Assembly (NCBI GenBank): GCA_007123785.1
Contig: SLGL01000491.1
Location: 1-5,781 of the forward strand
Length of the DNA: 5,781 bases
Source of the DNA: Balneolaceae bacterium
GTDB lineage: Bacteria > Bacteroidota > Rhodothermia > Balneolales > Balneolaceae
Direction: 5' to 3'
Below, in pieces: positions 1 to 5,781 of this stretch; the stretch's first letter is position 1, and every line of letters starts with the position of its first letter. Position numbers and translations under genes: made by a program. The notes below the pieces were generated by a model that was not told where the DNA came from, did no database searches, and saw only the letters and a program-made list of their open reading frames with translations.

Positions 1-19
1 ATTTAATATGATTATCACG

Positions 20-51
20 TTAACATATGGTCGAAGTTAATTTCGACCAAA
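20..51 (-). promoter_or_regulatory. 22-bp palindrome inside a candidate leftward promoter
   Basis: Seen directly: arms TGGTCGAA (28-35) and TTCGACCA (42-49) are exact reverse complements. Counting the centre, 10 of 11 base pairs match; only 36/41 fails. Neither strand has a T-run right after the dyad, so it is not an intrinsic terminator. On the minus strand TTTG (51-48) is followed after 20 nt by TATGTTAA (27-20), a partial match to the Bacteroidota promoter pattern TTTG-N~20-TAnnTTTG. The dyad would then fill the -33/-7 spacer, a typical position for a repressor or MerR-like operator. Inference: a regulated promoter for a gene beyond the left edge. The dyad is certain; promoter and operator function are speculative. 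Confidence 0.35.
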
Positions 52-198
52 CTGTTACTGTAATATGGCATTGGTTTATTTGTCTTTTTTTTTTTCCGTT
101 GACTTCAAGATTAGTGTCAACCTATTTCAGTATAAGACTCGCAGTGAAATTTTCTCGTGATTTTCATTGCATTCAACAGTTCTATTTTGGTTTCGCGC

Positions 199-231
199 AA
201 AAAAAAGCCACCGGGAATTTATCCCGGCAGC
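199..231 (-). terminator. Rho-independent terminator of the porin-like gene
   Basis: On the minus strand the arm GCTGCCGGGA (231-222), a 5-nt loop (221-217) and the arm TCCCGGTGGC (216-207) form a 10-bp stem with eight Watson-Crick and two G-T pairs. Eight consecutive T follow (206-199). It starts about 30 bp after the porin stop codon, where its terminator is expected. Read on the plus strand there is no T-run after the stem, so it should act in one direction only. Confidence 0.93.
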
Positions 232-261
232 CTGCAGTACTATAATATAATATGATTATTA

Positions 262-1551
262 TTAGAAGCTGACTCCTACTTCAAGCATTAATCCCTGGAA
301 AGTCGGTTCCATACCAACATCCACACTGGTAACAACACCTGTTGTTTCCGAGTTAAATCCGGATGCTTTTTGATAAACATACTCAGCTTTGAACAGAATA
401 TTGTCAGTTACAAATGATCCAAATCCGCCCTGAATTCTGTATACATCACCTGTATTGTCAGTTGAGAGGAATTCGCTGTAACTGATGTTACTGAACCGGC
501 CTGACAGGTAAAAATTATCATTCAAGAACTGTTGTACCTCTATGGCATAGTAGCTCCATTTCTCATTGCCGGACTGGCCAAAATTGTTCGGATTCGGGCC
601 AATGTCCTCACCTTGTCCATAGAAGGCAGAAATTTTATTTCCTTCAAGAAGACTGAAGATACCATTGATTTCCCACGCAGAAAGTTCTTGTCCAACACCC
701 GGTCGCGCCTGGCCGGGACCTTCACCTGCACCTGAATTGTCGTTATTCAGATTCCATACGGCTCCATAAGATGAGCCATGGCGCTCCCTGCGGAATAGGT
801 TGGTACCTCTGTCTACACCCGCATCATGATCTACTGTGTAGTAAGAACCTGACAGGTATACACCATCAATAAAGTCAAGCCATGCTTTTGTACGGAATGA
901 GTACCCACGAGCTTCCTGAAAGTCTTGCTCAGGTGCACCAATACCGGCACCAATCATTAAACCATAGCCGAGCCCTTTATGGTAAATTTCCAAACCAGGT
1001 TCAGACCCTAATGGTGACATCACAGGATTTCCAACAAGCGAATTTCTGTGTGCATCTGCGTTGACTGTTCTGGTGAACTGATGCTCTCCAAAATTAGCGA
1101 AGAAATTACCTGCTTTAATATCAATATGCTCTAAAAGCGGATTAATTGCCGTTAAAAAAGAGTTTCCTGGAATATGACGGATATACATGTAACCGTTATT
1201 TCCCCACCACTGGCTCGGATGTCGCTGAGTTGCCAGCAATCCGTCGAAAAAAACTTCAATGTCACCATCCCCGATCTCCATCATGAATTCAAGGTTTGCA
1301 AAGGACGTCTGCATTCCGAAAAGTTGATTGTCCGGAGTCACCCATTCACCACCGCTCCAAACGCGAACATTGTCTTGTGTTAATACCTGTACTCTTCCAA
1401 CTGAATGGAGACCCATAGTAAATGTTATGTTATCAGTAGAACCTATTTCAATCCCTTTTCTGTCATAGTCAGGCTGTTGTGCTTCAACTGATTGAAGTGC
1501 CATTCCAAAAAGAAAAGTCATCGAGATGATTATTTTGATTAGTTTTTTCAT
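262..1551 (-). CDS. Porin-like outer-membrane beta-barrel protein
   Basis: This is a 429-aa secreted protein, probably an outer-membrane channel; the substrate is unknown. Residues 1-24 form a classic Sec signal peptide: basic MKKLIK, a hydrophobic core, then SVEA with likely cleavage before QQ25. The mature part contains no cysteine and has many short alternating-hydrophobic strands rich in aromatics and glycine (for example 44-58, 85-104, 191-203, 219-240, 333-356, 384-394). It ends in LMLEVGVSF, with the terminal Phe typical of barrel-assembly (BAM) substrates. The stretch IKAGNFFANFGEHQF (145-159) followed by NPVMSP (175-180) resembles the conserved first-half region of Bacteroidota porin-like proteins and of the phosphate-selective porin O/P type. 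A Gly/Pro-rich segment (about 268-290) is probably a surface loop. The start is chosen because it directly precedes the signal peptide. The leader is AT-rich with no Shine-Dalgarno sequence. A terminator follows the stop, so it is the last gene of its transcript. The barrel call is firm; the specific porin role is inferred. Confidence 0.75.
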   Translation of the reverse strand: MKKLIKIIISMTFLFGMALQSVEAQQPDYDRKGIEIGSTDNITFTMGLHSVGRVQVLTQDNVRVWSGGEWVTPDNQLFGMQTSFANLEFMMEIGDGDIEVFFDGLLATQRHPSQWWGNNGYMYIRHIPGNSFLTAINPLLEHIDIKAGNFFANFGEHQFTRTVNADAHRNSLVGNPVMSPLGSEPGLEIYHKGLGYGLMIGAGIGAPEQDFQEARGYSFRTKAWLDFIDGVYLSGSYYTVDHDAGVDRGTNLFRRERHGSSYGAVWNLNNDNSGAGEGPGQARPGVGQELSAWEINGIFSLLEGNKISAFYGQGEDIGPNPNNFGQSGNEKWSYYAIEVQQFLNDNFYLSGRFSNISYSEFLSTDNTGDVYRIQGGFGSFVTDNILFKAEYVYQKASGFNSETTGVVTSVDVGMEPTFQGLMLEVGVSF

Positions 1552-1773
1552 AGCTTCGAATTTAATTCTATAGTTAGAAATTGTTTTCGCATGGTCTTTA
1601 CCTTCGACCTTTACAAACTATAAGACAACTCAAATTTTTGTTCTAATACTAAGACTGAATGTTTGAATGGGGGATTTCCCTATCGATGTCAGGAGATTGC
1701 CTATCAGCAGATTATTTTTTTAGAATTAGATGTGATGAATATTTTATAACCAGTACCGAGAATAGCCAAAGAA
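1552..1773 (-). promoter_or_regulatory. Spacer between metH and the porin-like gene, with weak promoter candidate
   Basis: This 222-bp AT-rich stretch holds no credible gene. On the minus strand TATAGTTTG (1622-1614) lies about 60 bp upstream of the porin start and resembles, without exactly matching, the Bacteroidota -7 element TAnnTTTG. Twenty bases upstream is TTAG (1646-1643), a poor -33 element. CTTTAC occurs twice (1596-1601 and 1609-1614, plus-strand reading) around CTTCGAC. No stem followed by a T-run was found after the metH stop, so read-through from metH into the porin gene cannot be excluded. That a promoter lies here is likely; the exact boxes are a guess. Confidence 0.3.
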
Positions 1774-4700
1774 TTACAGATCTCCCTTCTCATACCCCAA
1801 ATTCGGCCCCAGCCACTTCTCCACCTCTTCCACACTCATACCCTTCCGCGCAGCATAATCCTCCACCTGGTCGCGGGTGATGTTGCCGAGGTTGAAGTAT
1901 TGCGCGTCGGGATGGGCGAAGTAGAGACCGCTGACCGATGAGGCGGGGCTCATTGCCAGGTGTTCAGTCAAAGTAATTCCCGTTAAATCCGGTACGTTCA
2001 TCAGATCGAAGAGAATCGGTTTTTCGGTGTGATCGGGCTGGGCGGGGTAGCCGGGCGCGGGACGAATACCGGCATACTTCTCACGGATGAGCTGCTCGTT
2101 GTCGAGGTCCTCATCGGGTGCGTAACCCCAGAGTTTAGTTCGCACTTCGCGGTGCAGGTATTCGGCAAAGGCTTCGGCGAAGCGGTCGGCCAGTGCTTTC
2201 ACCATAATGGCATTATAGTCGTCGTGGTCCTGCTCAAACTTTTTCACCAGGTCCAGTACGCCGTGGCCGGTGGTTACGGCAAAGCATCCCATGTAGTCGG
2301 CAATGCCGGTCTCTTTTGGTGCCACAAAATCGGAAATCGCCTTGTTGGGCTGGCCGCTCCGTTTTTTGGCCTGCTGACGGAGCGCGTGGAATGTGGCAAT
2401 CACCTCCGTGCGGCCCTCATCGCTGTAAATTTCAACATCATCCCCAACGCTGTTGGCCGGGTAGAGCCCTGCAATTCCGTGGGCGGTCAGCAGGTTTTCG
2501 CTGATGATTTTATCGAGCAGCCCGTTCGCATCATCAAACAGTTTCCGGGCTTCAACTCCGGCTTTTTCATCCTCCAGGATATCCGGAAACCTGCCCTTCA
2601 TCTCCCAGGCCATAAAAAACGGTCCCCAGTCGATGTAGCGCCGCAGCGTCTCGAGCGGCATGTTCCTATACTCCGAAACCCCAGGTTTCTCCGGTTTTTT
2701 GATGGGCGCTTTTTCCCAGTCTATCTTCGTGCGATTGAGACGCGCTTTCTCAATGGGTATGTAGGTTTTCTTCTTCCCGCGGGTGCTGTACTGCTCGCGC
2801 AGCCCTTCGTACTCGTTGCGGATCTCATCCAAAAAGCCTTTCTTCAGCGTCTTGGAAACAAGCCGGTTCACCACGGTCACACTACGCGAGGCGTCCAGCA
2901 CATGAATCACCGGGTTGTTGTAGGATGGGGCAATTTTCACCGCTGTATGCATGCGCGATGTAGTGGCGCCGCCAATCAGCAGCGGAGTATCAAATCCTTC
3001 GCGGGTCATCTCACCGGCCACGTGCACCATCTCATCGAGTGAGGGCGTAATCAAACCGCTCAGCCCGATCACATCCACGTTGTGCTCTTTGGCCGCAGCC
3101 AGGATTTTATCGGCGGGTGTCATTACACCGAGGTCAATCACATCATAATTATTACAGCGCAGCACCACCGCCACGATATTTTTTCCAATGTCGTGCACAT
3201 CGCCCTTCACCGTTGCCAGCAGCACTTTGGCTTTCGGCTCGGTATCCTTGTTTTTCTCCTTTTCCGCTTCGATGTAGGGAATCAGAATGGCAACGCCTTT
3301 CTTCATGACACGGGCACTTTTCACCACCTGCGGCAGAAACATCTTACCGGCCCCGAAGAGGTCGCCCACTACGTTCATGCCGTCCATCATCGGTCCTTCT
3401 ATCACTTCAATCGGCTGCGGGTATTTCTGACGGGCTTCCTCTACATCCTCTTCAATATAATCTACAATTCCTTTCACCAGCGCATGTTTAATCCGCTCTT
3501 CTACCGTGCCTTCGCGCCAGGCATCTTTTTTCGCCGCAACAACACCGCTCTCTTGGTCTTTGATTTTATCGGCATAATCCACCAGACGTTCAGTGGCATC
3601 ATCGCGCCGGTTCAGCAGCACATCCTCCACCAGCTCCTTCAGCTCCGGTTCAATCTCTTCGTACACTTCGAGCTGACTGGCGTTCACTATGGCCATATCC
3701 AGCCCTGCTTTGATGGCGTGATAGAGAAACGCCGCATGCATCGCCTCGCGAACTACGTTATTGCCGCGAAAAGAGAACGAGATGTTGCTCAGCCCGCCGC
3801 TCACTTTAGCCAGCGGCAGATTTTCTTTGATCCAGCTCACCGTTTCTATAAAATCAACGGCGTAGTTGTTGTGCTCCTCAATTCCCGTTGCCACGGTGAG
3901 GATGTTGGGATCCATAATAATATCCTGCGGCGGGAATCCGACCTCTTCCGTGAGAATATCGTACGCCCGTTTGCAGATCTCTTTTCGGCGTTCCAGGGTA
4001 TCGGCCTGGCCTTTTTCATCGAAGGCCATGATCACAACGGCCGCGCCAAAATCGAGAATACGACGCGCCTGCTCTTTGAACGCCTCCTCTCCTTCTTTCA
4101 GGCTGATGGAGTTTACCACACTTTTGCCCTGCGTGGTTTTGAGGCCTGAAAGCAGCACGCTCCACTTGGAACTATCTACCATAAACGGCACCCGTGCAAT
4201 ATCGGGCTCGGCGGCCATCAGGTTGATGAAATCTTTCATCAGCTTTTCGGAATCGAGCAGGCCCTCGTCCATGTTGATATCCACAATCTGCGCTCCGCCC
4301 TCTACCTGCTCACGCGCCACGGAGAGCGCCTCCTCGTACTCCTCATCTTTGATGAGACGCTTGAATTTGGCTGAGCCGGTTACGTTGGTCCGCTCGCCAA
4401 TGTTCACAAAATTGGTTTCAGGACGAACCACAAGCGGTTCCAGTCCGCTCAGACGAAGATACGGTTTCGGTTTGGCAGGTAATCTCGGTTTATGCCGTTT
4501 CGCCTCTTCGGCCATCGCCGCGATGTGTTCCGGAGTGGTGCCACAACATCCACCCACAATATTCACAAAACCTTCGGTTGCGTATTCCCTCATCTGGGCA
4601 GCCATAAAATCAGCCGACTCGTTGTACTCGCCCATTTCATCCGGCAGCCCGGCATTAGGATACAAACTGGTAAAGCAGGTTGCATGATTCGAAAGCTCCT

Positions 4701-5484
4701 GGATGTAGGGACGCATCTGCTTCGAGCCAAGCGCGCAGTTCAGTCCGATACTCAGCAGCGGGCTGGCATGCTGAACTGAAATCCAGAACGCTTCAGTAGT
4801 CTGACCGGAGAGGGTCCGCCCGCTCTGATCCACAATCGTGCCGGAAATCTGAATCGGGATTTTCTTCCCGATCTTGCGGCAATATTCGTGGATGGCATAG
4901 ATCGCCGCTTTGCAGTTCAGAGTGTCGAAAACGGTTTCAACGAGCAGGGTATCCACGCCGCCATCCACCAGTCCACGGATCTGCTCGGTATAGGCGTTAA
5001 CCAGTTCGTCAAACGTTGTGGCCCGGTAACCGGGATCTTCCACATCGGGCGAAAGAGATAGTGTCTTGTTGGTTGGCCCGATTGCACCGGCCACAAACCG
5101 GGGTTTATCCGGGTTTTGACGGGTGGCTTCATCGGCAGCTTCCCTGGCCACTTTTGCGGCTGCCACATTCAGATCGTAGGTGATGTATCCCAGGTTGTAA
5201 TCATCCTGTGAAATGGGGTTTGCGCTAAAAGTGTTCGTTTCGATAATATCTGCACCGGCAGAGAGGAAATTGGCATGAATTTCCCGTATTATAGAAGGTT
5301 GTGTGATACAGAGAAGGTCATTATTTCCTTTCAGGTCGTCGGGAGCATCTGTAAACTGCTCTCCCCGGAAATCATCTTCGGAGAGATTGTATTGTTGAAT
5401 CATGGTACCCATAGCACCATCAAGTACAAGTATTCGTTCATTCAACAGTGAAGAAAGCGAATGCGGGGATCGTGAGATATTCAT
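1774..5484 (-). CDS. metH: Cobalamin-dependent methionine synthase (EC 2.1.1.13), full length
   Basis: This cytosolic enzyme transfers the methyl group of 5-methyl-THF to homocysteine through methylcobalamin, giving methionine and THF. At 1236 aa it has the full four-module length of E. coli MetH (1227 aa). Homocysteine domain (about 10-325): LDGAMGTMIQ, with zinc ligands Cys250 (GLNC) and Cys313/Cys314 (GGCCGTTPEH). Pterin domain (about 357-617): NIGERTNVTGS, DINMDEG, VDSSKW, MDPNILTVATG. Cobalamin cap (about 657-740): MDGMNVVGDLFGAGKMFLPQVV. Rossmann B12 domain (about 751-885): GDVHDIGKNIV with the cobalt ligand His764 and partner Asp762, and Ser815 in SGLITPSLDEM, giving the Asp-His-Ser triad. 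AdoMet reactivation domain (about 905-1230): YIDWGPFFMAW (Asp952) and RPAPGYPAQPDHTEK (Arg1141, Tyr1146). The C-terminal WLGPNLGY matches the usual end of the family. All key residues are present, so the protein should be active and reactivatable by reduction plus AdoMet. The start fits the E. coli N-terminus (NERILVLDG follows within 15 residues). It is divergent from metF, which supplies its methyl donor. Confidence 0.98.
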   Translation of the reverse strand: MNISRSPHSLSSLLNERILVLDGAMGTMIQQYNLSEDDFRGEQFTDAPDDLKGNNDLLCITQPSIIREIHANFLSAGADIIETNTFSANPISQDDYNLGYITYDLNVAAAKVAREAADEATRQNPDKPRFVAGAIGPTNKTLSLSPDVEDPGYRATTFDELVNAYTEQIRGLVDGGVDTLLVETVFDTLNCKAAIYAIHEYCRKIGKKIPIQISGTIVDQSGRTLSGQTTEAFWISVQHASPLLSIGLNCALGSKQMRPYIQELSNHATCFTSLYPNAGLPDEMGEYNESADFMAAQMREYATEGFVNIVGGCCGTTPEHIAAMAEEAKRHKPRLPAKPKPYLRLSGLEPLVVRPETNFVNIGERTNVTGSAKFKRLIKDEEYEEALSVAREQVEGGAQIVDINMDEGLLDSEKLMKDFINLMAAEPDIARVPFMVDSSKWSVLLSGLKTTQGKSVVNSISLKEGEEAFKEQARRILDFGAAVVIMAFDEKGQADTLERRKEICKRAYDILTEEVGFPPQDIIMDPNILTVATGIEEHNNYAVDFIETVSWIKENLPLAKVSGGLSNISFSFRGNNVVREAMHAAFLYHAIKAGLDMAIVNASQLEVYEEIEPELKELVEDVLLNRRDDATERLVDYADKIKDQESGVVAAKKDAWREGTVEERIKHALVKGIVDYIEEDVEEARQKYPQPIEVIEGPMMDGMNVVGDLFGAGKMFLPQVVKSARVMKKGVAILIPYIEAEKEKNKDTEPKAKVLLATVKGDVHDIGKNIVAVVLRCNNYDVIDLGVMTPADKILAAAKEHNVDVIGLSGLITPSLDEMVHVAGEMTREGFDTPLLIGGATTSRMHTAVKIAPSYNNPVIHVLDASRSVTVVNRLVSKTLKKGFLDEIRNEYEGLREQYSTRGKKKTYIPIEKARLNRTKIDWEKAPIKKPEKPGVSEYRNMPLETLRRYIDWGPFFMAWEMKGRFPDILEDEKAGVEARKLFDDANGLLDKIISENLLTAHGIAGLYPANSVGDDVEIYSDEGRTEVIATFHALRQQAKKRSGQPNKAISDFVAPKETGIADYMGCFAVTTGHGVLDLVKKFEQDHDDYNAIMVKALADRFAEAFAEYLHREVRTKLWGYAPDEDLDNEQLIREKYAGIRPAPGYPAQPDHTEKPILFDLMNVPDLTGITLTEHLAMSPASSVSGLYFAHPDAQYFNLGNITRDQVEDYAARKGMSVEEVEKWLGPNLGYEKGDL

Positions 5485-5555
5485 GCAATCTTTTAAACTG
5501 ATTTTTTTGTAAGATTATTAAATGTGAACTTTACACGCTACAATATAACCTTTTT
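5485..5555. promoter_or_regulatory. Shared divergent control region of metH and metF
   Basis: These 71 AT-rich bases separate the two divergent start codons, so the region should hold both promoters and any common operator. Neither leader has a Shine-Dalgarno motif: metH is preceded by A-rich sequence and metF by CCTTTTT directly before ATG. No exact TAnnTTTG box is visible. TTTTTTTG at 5502-5509 and TACAAT at 5539-5544 (plus strand) are only loose candidate elements. An imperfect 13-bp dyad, GTGAACTTTACAC (5524-5536, 4 of 6 pairs), sits near the middle. The space is too short for a cobalamin riboswitch, and no SAM riboswitch fold is recognisable. Function is inferred from gene arrangement rather than from clear motifs. 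Confidence 0.5.
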
Positions 5556-5781
5556 ATGAAAGTAATTGAACATTATAACAGAGCAACCGAACCGCTGATT
5601 TCGTTTGAAATTATTCCACCCAAACGAGGAGGGTCGGTTCAATCTGTCTTTGAATCGCTTGATAAGCTTGTAGATAAAGTAAAACCACCATTTATTGATG
5701 TAACCTACCATGCGGCTGAGGCTTACGTTGAAGAGCAGCCCGATGGCACCCTGAAACGGATCATACGCAGAAAACGTCCCG
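5556..5781 (+). CDS. metF: 5,10-methylenetetrahydrofolate reductase, N-terminal part (cut by window edge)
   Basis: Only the first 75 codons are present; the frame is open to the window end and no stop is seen, so this is truncated by the window and not by mutation. MetF is a cytosolic FAD enzyme that reduces 5,10-methylene-THF to 5-methyl-THF, the methyl donor for MetH. Visible family features are SFEIIPPKRGG (16-26), which matches the first beta-strand motif FEFFPP of MetF with Glu18 in the place of the catalytic acid Glu28 of E. coli. Next come a helix (SVFESLDKLVDKVKP) and the second-strand motif FIDVTYHAAE, equivalent to FVSVTYGA. The distal IIRRKRP segment fits the region that precedes the helix and second folate-site strand. 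The ATG at 5556 is the natural start because the first motif follows within 16 residues, as in short bacterial MetFs. It is divergent from metH, 71 bp away, which supports the call. Confidence 0.93.
   Translation, partial: MKVIEHYNRATEPLISFEIIPPKRGGSVQSVFESLDKLVDKVKPPFIDVTYHAAEAYVEEQPDGTLKRIIRRKRP

Noticed and set aside
85..95. Run of 11 T as a possible plus-strand terminator
   Set aside because: No stable stem lies directly upstream; the nearest dyad ends 35 bases earlier. It is probably a simple homopolymer tract.
98..121. Inverted repeat GTTGAC / GTCAAC with a 12-base spacer
   Set aside because: The arms are only 6 bp and do not extend on either side; this is expected by chance in AT-rich sequence.
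27..245. Plus-strand frame of 72 codons at the left edge
   Set aside because: It starts in the 22-bp palindrome, runs through an 11-T tract and crosses the minus-strand terminator. It has an implausible composition and no recognisable motif or start context.
1668..1680. GGGGATTTCCC hairpin-like sequence downstream of metH as a possible terminator
   Set aside because: The stem has only 3-4 bp with almost no loop and no T-run on the minus strand, so it does not fit an intrinsic terminator.
1659..1880. Plus-strand frame of 73 codons overlapping the 3' end of metH
   Set aside because: About half of it is antisense to the conserved metH C-terminus; the rest is AT-rich spacer. There are no features of a real protein.
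2029..4149. Two long plus-strand reading frames (337 and 355 codons) opposite metH, in the same frame and separated by only 39 bp
   Set aside because: They lie in exact codon register with metH on the other strand. In that register a stop arises only where metH uses TTA, CTA or TCA codons, which are rare in this GC-rich gene. The translations show no recognisable domain and are rich in His, Phe and Arg, as expected from antisense translation. metH itself is unambiguous.
3866..4687. Plus-strand frame of 273 codons overlapping metH
   Set aside because: It lies entirely inside the metH homocysteine/pterin coding region and has a low-complexity Ser/Arg-rich composition with no family resemblance. 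It is a shadow frame.
5487..5516. Inverted repeat AATCTT / AAGATT upstream of metH
   Set aside because: The 6-bp AT-rich arms are separated by 18 bases and do not extend. There is no terminator or riboswitch context.

Overview
The window looks like an ordinary chromosomal stretch from a Gram-negative bacterium, most likely of the Bacteroidota/Balneolota-Rhodothermota group. Three points suggest this: a signal-peptide-bearing beta-barrel outer-membrane protein with a C-terminal Phe, three start codons with AT-rich leaders and no Shine-Dalgarno motif, and the style of the partial MetF N-terminus. The lineage is an inference from general knowledge; no database search was possible.

Layout, left to right. 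Positions 1-198 are AT-rich with no convincing gene, but hold a near-perfect 22-bp palindrome at 28-49 and an 11-T run at 85-95. A strong intrinsic terminator at 199-231, acting on the minus strand, ends the transcript of a 429-aa porin-like outer-membrane protein encoded on the minus strand at 262-1551. A 222-bp AT-rich spacer (1552-1773) probably holds the porin promoter and has no clear terminator for the gene upstream of it. A complete metH (cobalamin-dependent methionine synthase, 1236 aa, minus strand) fills 1774-5484. A 71-bp divergent intergenic region (5485-5555) separates it from a plus-strand metF (5,10-methylenetetrahydrofolate reductase), which runs off the right edge after 75 codons.

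How the genes work together. MetF reduces methylene-THF to 5-methyl-THF, and MetH uses 5-methyl-THF and B12 to methylate homocysteine to methionine. The two genes therefore encode consecutive steps of the methionine/one-carbon cycle and start back to back from a very short shared control region. The porin-like gene has no evident functional link to them.

I found no novel defence, mobile or RNA system. The most interesting unexplained signal is the 22-bp palindrome near the left edge, which sits in the spacer of a possible leftward promoter. The long antisense reading frames opposite metH are best explained as shadows.
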